Assembly (NCBI RefSeq): GCF_030464885.1
Contig: NZ_JALPRJ010000011.1
Coordinates: 1 to 64,000 of the forward strand
Origin: Caballeronia sp. SEWSISQ10-4 2
GTDB taxonomy: Bacteria > Pseudomonadota > Gammaproteobacteria > Burkholderiales > Burkholderiaceae
Direction: 5' to 3'
DNA length: 64,000 bases
Below the pieces are notes generated by a model, which ran no database searches, had not been told where the DNA came from, and saw only the letters and a list, made by a program, of their open reading frames with translations. Shown in pieces: positions 44,369 through 53,722 of this stretch (the stretch's first letter is position 1; each line of letters starts with the position of its first letter). A program made the translations under genes and the position numbers.

Positions 44369-45487
44369 ATGAATCCAGTTCCATTTCAACTCGAGCGTTA
44401 TTTCGCCGCTCACGAATTCACTGCTCGTTATTTGATGTGCAGTTCCGACCCGGAATCCCTGTCGATCGCGGACCTGCTTGCGTTCGAGCCGGGATCGATG
44501 GAAGGTCTGGGCCGCACATGGTTGGGATACACCGAATATCCGGGTGCGCCTGAGCTTCGGCGAGAACTTGCGACGTTGTACGAATCAATCGATATCGACA
44601 ATCTGATTGTGCACACCGGCGCTCAGGAAGCGATCTTCTCGTTCGTCAACTCCATGCTCAAGGCTGGCGATCATCTGATCGTCCACATGCCTGGTTACCA
44701 GTCACACTATTCGATCGCTGAAGCGATTGGTGTGTCGGTGTCGCCGTGGCTAGCACGAGAATCTGAGAATTGGGCGCTGGATCCCGACGAACTGGAAAAG
44801 CTCGTCCGCCCGGAAACGAAGGCCGTGCTGATCTGCGCTCCGCACAATCCGACCGGTTATCTGCCTGATCGGGAGAAGTTCGATGCGGTCGTCGACTTCG
44901 CCCGGCAACGCGGCTTGTGGCTCTTCAGCGATGAAGTCTATCGAGGGCTCGAGCATGAGACCGCCGAGCGTTTGCCTGCGGCGTGCGATCTGTATGAGAA
45001 GGCGATATCGCTGGGGGCGCTATCGAAGTCGCATGGATTGGCCGGCCTTCGCGTGGGTTGGGTCGCCACCAGGGATCGCGATGTGCTCGCGGGCATGAGC
45101 GCGTTCAAGGACTACCTGACCATCAGCAATAGCGCGCCCAGCGAGTATCTTGCGGCCATCGCGGTGCGTAACACCACTGCGTTGATCGAACGCAATATGT
45201 CGATCATCAGAAACAACCTCGCCGTGCTCGATACTTTCTTCGCACGGCATCACGAGATTCTGGAATGGCGCCGGCCGTCGGCAGGGACGGTTGCCTTCCC
45301 GCGTCTGAGGCGCGGAGGCGCTGAGCGTTTCTGTGCCGAAGTCCTTGAGCGAACAGGCGTGCTTCTGCTTCCCAGCACGCTGCTCGATCACGGCAACGCG
45401 CATGTCCGTATCGGCCTGGGACGACGGAATATGCCGGACGTCCTGCAAATACTTGAGAACTATTTGCGCGAGCGCGGTACGAAGTAG
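44369..45487 (+). CDS. Class I/II PLP-dependent aminotransferase
   Basis: The 372-residue fold-type I enzyme has VHTGAQEAIFSFVNSML (cofactor phosphate region), CAPHNPTGYLPD (Asn for the ring oxygen), LFSDEVYRGLEH (Asp/Tyr), the Schiff-base Lys220 in GALSKSHGLAGLRVGW, and the C-terminal arginine in HVRIGLGRRNMP. Start and length fit the capreomycidine-synthase/valine-pyruvate type subgroup, but the substrate is open. It is divergent from argP, so lysine/arginine-related metabolism is plausible. It ends at a strong terminator. Confidence 0.88.
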   Translation: MNPVPFQLERYFAAHEFTARYLMCSSDPESLSIADLLAFEPGSMEGLGRTWLGYTEYPGAPELRRELATLYESIDIDNLIVHTGAQEAIFSFVNSMLKAGDHLIVHMPGYQSHYSIAEAIGVSVSPWLARESENWALDPDELEKLVRPETKAVLICAPHNPTGYLPDREKFDAVVDFARQRGLWLFSDEVYRGLEHETAERLPAACDLYEKAISLGALSKSHGLAGLRVGWVATRDRDVLAGMSAFKDYLTISNSAPSEYLAAIAVRNTTALIERNMSIIRNNLAVLDTFFARHHEILEWRRPSAGTVAFPRLRRGGAERFCAEVLERTGVLLLPSTLLDHGNAHVRIGLGRRNMPDVLQILENYLRERGTK

Positions 45488-45495
45488 GACCGCCG

Positions 45496-45535
45496 GGGGA
45501 TAAGTCGACGGGCCCGAGCTCGTCGGCTTATCCCC
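45496..45535 (+). terminator. Terminator after aminotransferase
   Basis: GGGGATAAGTCGACG (45496-45510) pairs with CGTCGGCTTATCCCC (45521-45535), with one G-T pair and a 10-base loop. It starts 8 bases after the stop codon. No T-run follows. Confidence 0.7.
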
Positions 45536-45631
45536 TCCAGGCGTCGGTGCCGAAACGCCCCGGCGCTTTACCATTCCCGATTCACTCGTACACTAGGGTG
45601 CTTTATCGCTAAGACTCACGGAGTGCAAAGA

Positions 45632-45886
45632 ATGAAGTGGCTACTCGTATTGCTGGCAACGTTGGTTGGATACAGCGCACATGCTCAGAACGCTGAACCG
45701 AAGCCGCCCGCCAATGCCTACTCTTCGCGGTTCACTCGCGAGACCACCGAGGACATCAACCTCCAGGTGGAAACGGATCACGAAACAGGCTGCCGTTATC
45801 TGATCGCAGAAAGCCAGGGCATTACACCGCTTCTCAAGAGTAACGGCACGCCCGACTGCAACGCCCCGAAACGCGCTCAGCAATAA
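45632..45886 (+). CDS. Small exported protein, DUF6440-like
   Basis: This 84-residue protein has a signal peptide (MKWLLVLLATLVGYSAHA, cleavage before QNAEP) and a core HETGCRYLIAESQGITPLLK followed by SNGTPDC. The pattern 'D-x-E-T-G-V-x-Y-L … G-G-L-T-P-L-L-D-x-D-G-K-P' is that of DUF6440, a small phage and bacterial domain of unknown function. The start at 45632 has GGAG eight bases upstream; an upstream GTG would overlap that ribosome site. It is a single-gene unit ending at the hairpin 45905-45938. Confidence 0.75.
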   Translation: MKWLLVLLATLVGYSAHAQNAEPKPPANAYSSRFTRETTEDINLQVETDHETGCRYLIAESQGITPLLKSNGTPDCNAPKRAQQ

Positions 45887-45904
45887 CAAACGCGCAACCT
45901 CGCG

Positions 45905-45938
45905 GGGTCTTGCTCGACCGTATGGTCGAGCAAGACCC
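45905..45938 (+). terminator. Terminator hairpin
   Basis: GGGTCTTGCTCGACC (45905-45919) and GGTCGAGCAAGACCC (45924-45938) form a perfect 15-base stem with a GTAT loop, 18 bases after the stop of the small exported protein. Confidence 0.85.
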
Positions 45939-46029
45939 TGACGCTCCATTTCTTCAGTCTATTAACCTAAAGTCTGCGGATTCCTTGCCGATAAACCGTC
46001 GCCGGCAACAATAAAAGGAATCCGACACC

Positions 46030-46422
46030 TTGTTCAGATCTCACGTCCCGGCAGCCGCTTTGGCGGCTGCACTCGCTTTATCCGCTTGCGCTCCATCGAT
46101 ACCGGTTCAGAGTGCACAACTCTCGCCGCTCACCTCGACGCAACCGCGCATGCGGCTCGCGCAAAACGTCGTGTTGAAGCTGTCGACGGGTTATTCACGA
46201 CGGCTGGCAAGCGGCTCTCTCTGGCGACCGGTGGGACAGGTTCCTCAAGGGTTGGTCCTGCAACCTGTCGGTACTGTGCTGACCATAGAAGGCCGCCAGG
46301 TTCACGAGGCCTATCTGGTGGTTAGCCAGAACGCAGTGGTGGGCTTCTATTTGCCCGGTGAATCTCGCTTTTCGCCTTTGGCACCATCTCAACCAATAAC
46401 AATCGAGGGTATCAATGACTAA
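46030..46422 (+). CDS. Small lipoprotein of unknown function
   Basis: The 130-residue protein has a lipoprotein signal with Cys20 (LAAALALSAC) and a beta-rich mature part (RMRLAQNVVLKLSTGYSRRL, GQVPQGLVLQPVGTVLTIEG). It appears to start at TTG 46030, since AAGGA lies about ten bases upstream and no in-frame ATG or GTG gives the signal peptide. The stop overlaps the next gene by 8 bases, so it is coupled to a DUF2846 lipoprotein. The family is not recognised. Confidence 0.75.
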   Translation: MFRSHVPAAALAAALALSACAPSIPVQSAQLSPLTSTQPRMRLAQNVVLKLSTGYSRRLASGSLWRPVGQVPQGLVLQPVGTVLTIEGRQVHEAYLVVSQNAVVGFYLPGESRFSPLAPSQPITIEGIND

Positions 46423-46873
46423 GCTTTTTCGCGCCTTGGCAGTTTGTGCATTCGTCGCCGTCACCGCGTCAGGGTGCGCGAGCGGACCGGAATACAAAGA
46501 CGTCGCGTCAAGCATTCCGACCATGAAGGAAGCACAAGGCCGTGTGTATTTCTATCGCTCGGGTTCAATGTTCGGCGCAGCGATCCAGCCGGAAATCAAG
46601 TTGAATGATCAAGTGGTCGGCAAGTCGCAACCCGGCGGATTTTTCTTCGTCGATGAACCCGCAGGCCAGTACGTCGTATCCACCTCCACGGAAACCGAGA
46701 AGTCGGTGTCGTTCCATCTTGATGCCGGCGAGACGAAATACGTGAAAACCAGCGTCGGCCTTGGCCTTCTGGTGGGACGCATCGTCCCGTCGCTGGAGTC
46801 GCCGGATGACGCTGCCAAGCACCTCGATGGTTTGCACTTCACCGGCACGCCGGTCACGGCTGCATCGAAGTAA
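46415..46873 (+). CDS. DUF2846 lipoprotein
   Basis: The 152-residue protein has a lipoprotein signal with Cys21 (TASGCASG). Its DUF2846 domain contains QGRVYFYRSGSMFGAAIQPE, FFFVDEPAGQYVVST and a strand-rich C-terminus with YVKTSVGLGLLVGRIVP. The family is of unknown function, predicted to be anchored in the envelope. It overlaps the preceding lipoprotein gene and ends at the hairpin 46893-46918. Confidence 0.85.
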   Translation: MTKLFRALAVCAFVAVTASGCASGPEYKDVASSIPTMKEAQGRVYFYRSGSMFGAAIQPEIKLNDQVVGKSQPGGFFFVDEPAGQYVVSTSTETEKSVSFHLDAGETKYVKTSVGLGLLVGRIVPSLESPDDAAKHLDGLHFTGTPVTAASK

Positions 46874-46892
46874 TCGTGTCTTGAGCATCGAG

Positions 46893-46918
46893 CCTGACGC
46901 CGGCCTTCCGGCGTCAGG
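46893..46918 (+). terminator. Terminator hairpin
   Basis: CCTGACGCCGG (46893-46903) and CCGGCGTCAGG (46908-46918) form a perfect 11-base stem with a CCTT loop, 20 bases after the DUF2846 stop. Confidence 0.8.
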
Positions 46919-46956
46919 TGAGGTTAGATCGCGTGGCCACAAGTGGCCGAAAGCGC

Positions 46957-46986
46957 TAAGGCTCACTAAGGCTCACTAAGGCTCAT
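46957..46986. repeat. 10-base tandem repeat (3 copies)
   Basis: TAAGGCTCAC occurs twice and TAAGGCTCAT once, head to tail, directly before the end of the decayed autotransporter. Confidence 0.85.
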
Positions 46987-49900
46987 TTACCACTTCCATC
47001 GAACGCCCGCATTGCCGCCTATCGTCCGTTGACGGGATCCGCCCAGATTCGTCAGATAGCTCGCCGTGATGAACGCACTGCCTGAGCGCGTGACCTGGGC
47101 AACCAGCCCCACATTCAATTGCCCCGCCGTCTGTCCGATACTGCCCGGGATCACGGTTGTTCCACCGAAGGTTGTGCTGCCACTCTCGCCGAATGCCCGC
47201 AGGATGCTGACGCGCGCGTACGGTCGCCAGGTCATTCCCGCACCGCTGAACGTGCGTTGCGCCCTCACGTCTAAGCGGCCGATGTAGGTGTTGCCGTTGT
47301 CGAACGACACAGAGGACACGCCATCGTTGAAGTCGTTGAGGGACAGGTTCTGCCAGATGATTTGCGCTTGCGGCTCGACGACCCATGCTGCGCCAAGCGC
47401 GATAGGAAAGCCGCCCTCGATGGAGCCCGTCACCGCCGTGCCATGCGTCCCCGCTCCGGTTCCCTGACGCGATAACGGGTCCACCGTGATGGACGACCCC
47501 ATCAGCACCGCGTCCGTGTACCAGCCCGACGGGCCGACATGCGTCCAGTATCCCCCAAGGCTATAGGAGTTCACCGCCAGATGGCCGACATCGACGTTGG
47601 GGAAACCCAGCGCAAAACCATTGACATCGCCGACCGCCCGGGCGAAGCCAAGGAACAATCCGTAGTGGTTTCGATGACCCGATGCAGTCGTATCCGAGTA
47701 GAGGTCATGGCCGATTTGCACGCCGAAGATCGAGCCATCGAACTCGGGATTGGCGGCGCCGTCCTGGCTCGTCACCGAATGTCCGCCCCAGACGCGTCCC
47801 CACGCGACCGGCAGCGCACCTGTCCCGGTGAGCAATGACTGGTCGCCTTGACGGTCGTGGAAGTTATCGATTTGTTCGATGCCGATTTGCCTGACGACCA
47901 TTGGAATGGCGGCGTAAAGCGCCACTTCCGGGCGGTAAAGGGGAATCGGCGCGGAACCGGCCGGCGGCGGCGCGGGCAAGGGCGGAGAACCGGCGGCGGC
48001 AATCGGGCCGGTATTAAGTATTAGCCCCTGTCTCGGGCGGTGTGCCCGGAGACGTGGGCACGCCGGGCGACGTGCCGCTAGGCGTGCCCGGTGAAGTACC
48101 CGTCGGCGCCCCAGGCGCTGTTCCAACTGGCGTCCCGGGCGTTGTCGGACCCGCTGGAGCGCTGGGTGGTGTCGGCGCGACCGCGGGCGCCGCAGCCACC
48201 GTATTGCGCAGATACCAGCTTTCGCTCGTCCCGGCCGTCACGCCGCCTTTGGCGAGATAGTACGAATACGCCCCTGCCTCGATGGACGCAGGGAGCGAAA
48301 ACGAGCCAACGGCGGTGGTCGCGCCATTCGTCGCTTGCACCACCTGTATGCCATCGGCGGCGGTCGTAGCCCCCGTGCCACCAACGTTTGTCACCAGCAA
48401 CGTGCTGGACCCACTGGCATTGCCACCGCTGATAACGAGCCGGTCCGACGCGGAATTATCGGCGCCGACAACCGTATTGAGCGCGACCCTGGCGTTCTGC
48501 CCGACGTAATTCCCCGCGACCACAAGCCGATTGCCCACGCCCGTCCCGGCGATCTGGGCGAGTCCGTTATTGGTGAGCTGGCCTTGCACGTTAAATGTCC
48601 CGGATGCAGACGATGCGAAGCCCGGAAGCGCGTTAGCCGCAAAAATAGTGCCGTTGTTCGTCACATCGCCGACTACGCTTCCATACCTGCCAAGATTCGC
48701 TCCGGCCGCCACCGAAACGGGCCGCCACCGAAACGGGGCCGCCGCCGAAACGGGGCCGCCGCCGCCGAGCGTCGCGCTGAAATGTGATATATCACCAACC
48801 GCGAGCGTACCCGCGCTGACCGTCGTCCCGCCGGTGAAGGTTGTGGGCGCTTGCAGCAGCAGTTGCCCGGTGCCGAGCTTGGTCAGTGAACCCGCACCTG
48901 AGATGCCTTGCGCCACGGTTGTATCGAAGGTCTGTGTATCGATAACACCGCCCGCCACACCAAGCACGATGGAACGCGTTGCCGCCAGATCCAGTGCGTT
49001 GTTGAGGCTGAGCGTACCGCCATCGAGCGTGAGGCCGCCCGTCGGCGCACCGAGCGCGCTATCGGCTGCGATAGCCAACGTACCCGCTTTGACCGTCGTT
49101 CCGCCGGAGTAGGTATTGCCGCCAGCGGCAGCCGGGGCGAGCGTGAGCGTGCCGGCGCCGTCTTTCTCCACGGCGCCAGCGCCTGAAAGGGTGCCGGTGT
49201 AGCTGCCATCGGTGGATTGTGCAAACCGCACCAGCCCGTTATCGGTGACCGTGGACGGCATGTTTTGCGCGGTCGCCTAAAGCGTGCCGGCGGCATCGAC
49301 CAAGGCGAACGTCGTCGGCGCGAACAGGCCGGTCAGGTTCAGCGTGCCGGTCTGTACTTCCGCGAGATTGAAGTCGCCCGTGCCGCTGAATGTCCAGGCG
49401 TTGCCGGACAGGCGCAAAGTCTTGAATCGGCTGAACGGATTCGATGCAGTACCGGTTCCCTGGAGAATCACCGTACTTAAGCCCGGGCCGCCACCGCCGT
49501 CAGCGGCCCCGATGATTTGCGAGCCCGTCTGAAGAATCAACGTGTTGGCGCCGTTGCCCATGGAAACTGCCGTGCCGCCGCCCGATTGCAAAAGACCGGC
49601 GTTGATGACCGTGCTGGCACCGTTCAGGGTTCTGACGGCCGCCGCGTTTTGACTGAAAACCTGGCCCCCGGCACGATTTTCGATAGTTGCCGCAAAACTG
49701 GAGCCCGCAGTATTCGAGAAGACCGCGTCCGAATCCGTGCCGGTTGCGGTGATGGTGCCGGTGTTGATCAGCGTGTCGTTGTTGCCCTGCAGGTAGGCCG
49801 TGGGGCTGCTCGCCCCTGACGTCGATAAACTCCCGCTGTTGTTGATCGTCCCGCTGCCGCCGATGATCGACGCCGCGCGGGCGTTGCTTGCCGACGTGGA

Positions 49901-50445
49901 AACGGAGCCGGTATTCGTCAGCGTATTGTTCAACTGCCCTACATTTGTCTGCCCCCAGGCCGCCGACATGCCGTAGGCGTTCGGCCCGGATGTGGCGATG
50001 GTGCCGTTATTGACCAGGGTATTGCCGCTGCCGTTGGCGGCCAAACCGTCGTTGTAGGCGCCGGTCGTGGTGATTTTTCCCGTCGATGCATTCGTCAGCT
50101 GGTTTGCATCGCCCGTGCCGAGCAGGACGGCGCCGCGGTTGGTTCCGGACCCGCCGCCGCCGGTGAACGTCAACCGCCGCTATTCGCGATGGTGCTCGCG
50201 CGCACGACGCTGAATGCAACCGGCGCGCTCGAGCGGGACAGGGCGGCGGCGACCGTGGAATCGATTCCGATGCTGACTGCGCTCGAACCGGCCACCGCCG
50301 CGACCGGAAGAATGCCAGCTCCGGTGCAAACCACGTTTGTTCCTGTCGTCGGCGCAGTCGAACTGCATGCCGCATCGGCCGTACCAGATAGCGCTTCCGA
50401 GACAATAACGGCGCTGCAAATGTCGATATCCAGCACTTTTTTCAT
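46987..50445 (-). pseudogene. Autotransporter adhesin gene broken by three lesions
   Basis: A type V autotransporter of about 1150 codons is recognisable. It has an N-terminal part (50445 down), a Gly/Ser/Thr-rich passenger with PATR-type repeats (NTYSGGTTVKAGTLAIAADS, TFTGGTTVSAGTLAVGD), a Pro/Gly/Thr linker, and a C-terminal 12-strand beta-barrel (PLYRPEVALYAAIPMVVRQI … GGNAGVRWKW). Three lesions break it. A one-base loss near 50173 shifts frame at NSGG/LTFTGG. An in-frame TAG at 49277-49279 lies where GTL-Q-ATAQNM would read. A 7-base tandem duplication at 48011-48024 shifts the frame before the barrel. No full-length product can be made. It faces the envelope lipoproteins and is divergent from cspA. 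Confidence 0.85.
48704..48766. repeat. 16-17-base GC-rich tandem repeat inside the autotransporter
   Basis: GGCCGCCACCGAAAC-type units start at 48704, 48720, 48737 and, partially, 48754. Removing two units (33 bases) would leave the protein frame unchanged and join GGGGPVS to VAAGANLG, so the repeat inserted about 11 odd residues (AAAPFRWRPVS) in frame. Confidence 0.7.
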
Positions 50446-50725
50446 CGATCTGGCGCTCTCAGGACCCTCAATGCTTGCTAAAAATAGATTTTTTTCTTTG
50501 TCTTACCAAATGTTTTATTTATTATCTGTGCTTCCGCACGGTGAACGTCAAGCGTCTCTGCACCATGTACGCGCAGGTTTTTGGAGCTCTGTTTTGGAAA
50601 CATCGGGCAGAATCCAATTGCCGACTGTCATTTTCGCGTGGTAAAAGGAGGCAGCAACGCTTGGCCGATTGACGGCTGGTGGCGCTACCAAAACGGAATT
50701 ACGTCTCTTCTAGGAAAATCAGCAA
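50446..50725. other. Divergent promoter region of autotransporter remnant and cspA
   Basis: This 280-base gap has an AT-rich patch at 50478-50530 on the autotransporter side, and presumably the long 5' leader typical of cold-shock genes on the other. I do not see a clear cold-box. Confidence 0.4.
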
Positions 50726-50929
50726 ATGGCAACAGGTATTGTGAAGTGGTTTAATGATGCGAAGGGCTTTGGATTCATTACGCCGGACGGCGGCGGTGAT
50801 GACCTTTTCGCGCATTTCTCTGAGATCCGCTCGGAAGGCTTCAAGACACTGCAGGAAAACCAGAAAGTAAGCTACGAAGCGAAGCAAGGCCCGAAGGGTC
50901 TGCAAGCATCGAACATCCAGCCGCTGTAA
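50726..50929 (+). CDS. Cold-shock protein (CspA family)
   Basis: The 67-residue single cold-shock domain binds single-stranded RNA/DNA and acts as an RNA chaperone. RNP1 is KGFGFIT (13-19) and RNP2 is DLFAHF (26-31), and the length and sequence are those of the Burkholderia CspA group. AGGAAA lies before the ATG. It is followed by a strong terminator, so it is monocistronic. Confidence 0.96.
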   Translation: MATGIVKWFNDAKGFGFITPDGGGDDLFAHFSEIRSEGFKTLQENQKVSYEAKQGPKGLQASNIQPL

Positions 50930-50959
50930 TTCGTTACAGCACGGCTTGATAGCATGACC

Positions 50960-50992
50960 GAATGGCCCGCCTAGGCGGGCCATTCGTTTTTT
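50960..50992 (+). terminator. Rho-independent terminator of cspA
   Basis: GAATGGCCCGCC (50960-50971) and GGCGGGCCATTC (50974-50985) form a 12-base stem, followed by GTTTTTT. Confidence 0.93.
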
Positions 50993-51034
50993 GTGCGGCA
51001 GACGCGGTGAGGGCGCTGCGGGGCGCCCACGCGC

Positions 51035-51775
51035 TCAGGGGGCATCGATGGCAAGAGGGGCCGGGGCAATCGCCTCGACCTTGTCCGGAAAGAGGCGCGG
51101 ATACAAAGCGCCGGCAATAGCCGCGCCAATGATCGGCGCCACCCAGAAAAGCCAGAGTTGTCCGAGCGCCGCGCCACCGGCGAAAAGCGCCGGGCCGGTC
51201 GAGCGTGCGGGATTCACCGACGTATTGGTCACCGGGATCGATATCAGGTGAATCAGCGTCAGGCAAAGGCCGATGGCGAGCGGCGCGAAACCTGAGATGG
51301 CGCGTCCATCGGTTGTACCGAGAATGACCATCAGGAAGAAGAACGTCATCACGACTTCGCAGATCAGGGCGGCTGTCATCGAATAACCGCCGGGTGAACG
51401 CGCGCCGTATCCGTTGGAGGCAAATCCACTGGCGGCTGCGTCGAATCCAGGCACGCCCGAAGCGATGAGATAAAGCACGAATGCGCCAATGATCGCGCCA
51501 ATGACCTGCGCCACGATATAGGGCACCAGGTCTTTGACAGGAAAGCGGCCCGCGACGGTAAGGCCCACGCTGACCGCCGGATTCAGATGGCAACCCGATA
51601 TATGTCCAAGCGCGTAGGCCATGGTCAGGACTGTCAATCCGAACGCGAGCGCGACGCCTGCAAATCCAATTCCGGTACCAGGAAATTTAGCTGCGAGAAC
51701 CGCACTTCCACAACCGCCAAGAACTAGCCAGAACGTGCCAAACATTTCCGCAGCGAGACGTTGTTGTAATCGCAT
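51035..51775 (-). CDS. aqpZ: Aquaporin Z
   Basis: The 246-residue inner-membrane water channel has six helices and two half-helices carrying the NPA motifs HLNPAVSVG and [12 protein letters not shown]. It opens [29 protein letters not shown] and is of the AqpZ type, with the ar/R selectivity arginine after the second NPA. The length is normal. It is convergent with cspA. Confidence 0.95.
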   Translation of the reverse strand: MRLQQRLAAEMFGTFWLVLGGCGSAVLAAKFPGTGIGFAGVALAFGLTVLTMAYALGHISGCHLNPAVSVGLTVAGRFPVKDLVPYIVAQVIGAIIGAFVLYLIASGVPGFDAAASGFASNGYGARSPGGYSMTAALICEVVMTFFFLMVILGTTDGRAISGFAPLAIGLCLTLIHLISIPVTNTSVNPARSTGPALFAGGAALGQLWLFWVAPIIGAAIAGALYPRLFPDKVEAIAPAPLAIDAP

Positions 51776-52192
51776 GATGTGCTATCCAAGTTTGCCTAAC
51801 GGTTTCAATACGAATTGGCCAGACTGCTCTAACTGACATTGCGTCAAACGAGATGTTTCGCCTTTTTATATACGATCCTGTTGGAGTTTTAGCTTACGGT
51901 TTATAGGTTCTACCGACGTCGTCAGCAGGCCTCACCCGCCCACCCAGCATGAACGCGCCATGCCGTGGATTTGGGCGGTTTACCTCTGCAAATCCATGCT
52001 GCAGTGCAGCTAACACGTCGCCTTTTGCACGATGGATTTCGCTTGTAAAAAGGTCCTTCAGACACGCATTTAGTGTAGGTCAAAGATTTTAAAAATCGAT
52101 GTCATCTGCGCTCACTCTTTTGCTTGCGTGCGCGGTTCAAATCCGCGGTCTAGTTGCCGTTGCCGCGCGCGATGCTCTTGGCGCGCCGAGCT
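51776..52192. other. Intergenic, contains a tRNA T-arm-like sequence
   Basis: No gene in 417 bases. At 52131-52147 CGCGG-TTCAAAT-CCGCG has the exact form of a tRNA T-arm (5-bp stem, 7-base loop), but no matching acceptor, D or anticodon arms are found upstream. It may be a tRNA 3'-end remnant or chance. Confidence 0.35.
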
Positions 52193-52600
52193 TCACTGCT
52201 TAAGCAGTTGCCATTTGCTATTCGGGCCGCCGTCCTTGCATGCGGTCGGCGACCATGTCTGCGTCTAACCTTTCGCCTTAGCGACAATGGCAAGTGTCCG
52301 GCAACTCCAGTCACCATCCTTCTTTGTATCTGGGGGCGTTATCGTGCCCGCAACGTGAACGGGATTTCCGGTCCCGTCGTTGTTCCAGTCAAGCGCCTCG
52401 CTGTCCTGTTTCGATTCCAGAGCCGTTCGCGCAGCACCATTGAGCTGCTGCAAATCGCGCTCTTTCATATAACTGATCGGCGTGTTCATCAGAAAGCCGA
52501 GGTTCGCAGCATAAGAACCCGCGGTATAGCTTAGGAATACAGTACAAGCGACTAGTTGAAGCCAGCCGCGGCGACCGTATGTGCATGAGCGAATGTGCAT
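52193..52600 (-). pseudogene. Small exported protein interrupted by an in-frame amber codon
   Basis: The gene starts at ATG 52600 (AAGGA six bases upstream), with a signal-like N-terminus (LQLVACTVFLSYTAGSYAAN). It reads through NTPISYMKERDLQQLNGAAR and WSCRTLAIVAKAKG to a TAG at 52265-52267. Past the TAG the same frame continues with TQTWSPTACKDGGPNSKWQ and ends 23 codons later. Related surface-antigen-like proteins have a Gln in that place before T-x-T-W-S-P-T-A-C, so a CAG to TAG change is likely. The loss removes one of the paired cysteines. Function unknown; probably envelope. Confidence 0.7.
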
Positions 52601-52644
52601 CAAGCGTCCTTAAAGTACGGGTTGGTATCGGACTTGCCGGGCGA

Positions 52645-53263
52645 TCAAACGTGGAAGTCTGCGACCATATCCTCGTCAGTCCGCGCGACTAACCGGCCTG
52701 TCCGGACGGCTTGAGTGAACAGGTCGAAATCGCGTTCGACCTGTTCCGCGTAGTCCTTCGAATAGGCGACCAGCGCTTCGGCAAACTGAGTACCCTGGCC
52801 CAGATAGGAACTGATCTCGATAGCCTTGCCGCTCGCTTTTGCATGAGCGCGCGCCAGTATCCAGCCGCACAGCCGGGCGTAGCCCTCCAGTACGTCGATA
52901 TCGAAAAATTCAATGTTTGCCGACAGCTTCATGTCCCGCAGTTGCCGGAAATAGAAATGGCGTCCCGAGGGTCCGGTCGCCCAGCCAAGGAAGATGTCGC
53001 TGGCTGCCTGCATCACCCGCTGGCCGCGTACCACACGTTCGCCGGCATGGTCCAGTCTCTCGGCATCGAAATACTGTTCGATCACCGATGGCCGTGCCTC
53101 CTTGATCTGGAGGAACATGGGTTTCCCCAGTTCGTCGATCATCAACAGGACCAGGCAGCGAGTCCCGACGCCCACCACCTTGGGTGATCCGAGGTTCAAG
53201 AGCGCAACCTTGAAAGACAAGCGTGAATTGGTCGCGGCTGAGCGTGCAAAAGTCTATCAGCAT
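52645..53263 (-). pseudogene. C-terminal remnant of a DUF2252 protein
   Basis: The retained 190 residues match DUF2252 (a kinase-fold-like family): SFKVALLNLGSPKVVGVGTR, MFLQIKEARPSVIEQYF, GERVVRGQRVMQAASDIFLG and ARLCGWILARAHAKASGKAI. The family is usually over 400 residues. Upstream, LIDFCTLSRDQFTL continues it in another frame, so an indel lies near 53220. Three residues (GSV) are also missing in VVGVG(SVG)TRC. No intact start is present. The substrate of the family is unknown. Confidence 0.75.
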
Positions 53264-53722
53264 GCGGTTCGTGCGCGTCATCAGGAGCGTGACCGGGAGT
53301 GTGCGTGAGGCGGTTTTCGCTTTCAGCGCGCACCCCCTCAAGCAAAGCCAACCGCCTGCCCCGACCGCCCGTCATGCAGCCGGATCTCCATGCGCGGTCC
53401 GTGCTCACGCCATAGAAAGCTGGCGCTACCCGCTTTTGGCGCCCAGCTCGATCCTTCCGCCGACCCCGGACCTGGAGCGCTAGCGGACACAATCGCGACG
53501 CACTATTCGGCTCGTCCCGACGTCAAGCTTAATTGGAACAAAGCGTGGAACAAAGCGTGGAACAAAGCGGAAGGCGCGCTTCGCCGCGCGGCTAAGCGTG
53601 CTCGCAAAAACCGCAAGACGCGGTCACCGCTTCCGCCGCTAAACCGGTATTCAACGCCTAAGCGCTTAGGCCGGGAACTTAGGGCTATATGCAGAATTAA
53701 GCGCTGAGCTATACTTGCCGTC
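53264..53722. other. Region without a clear gene; carries a 12-base tandem repeat
   Basis: The N-terminal part of the DUF2252 gene should lie here but is not recognisable. GGAACAAAGCG(T/G) is repeated three times head to tail at 53535-53570, in an open + frame that reads WNKAWNKAWNKA followed by a Lys/Arg-rich stretch; I cannot support it as a gene. A -10-like TATACT lies at 53710-53715 before the copper operon. Confidence 0.4.

Noticed and set aside
46957..46986. CRISPR array
   Set aside because: Three direct 10-base repeats without spacers; simple tandem duplication.
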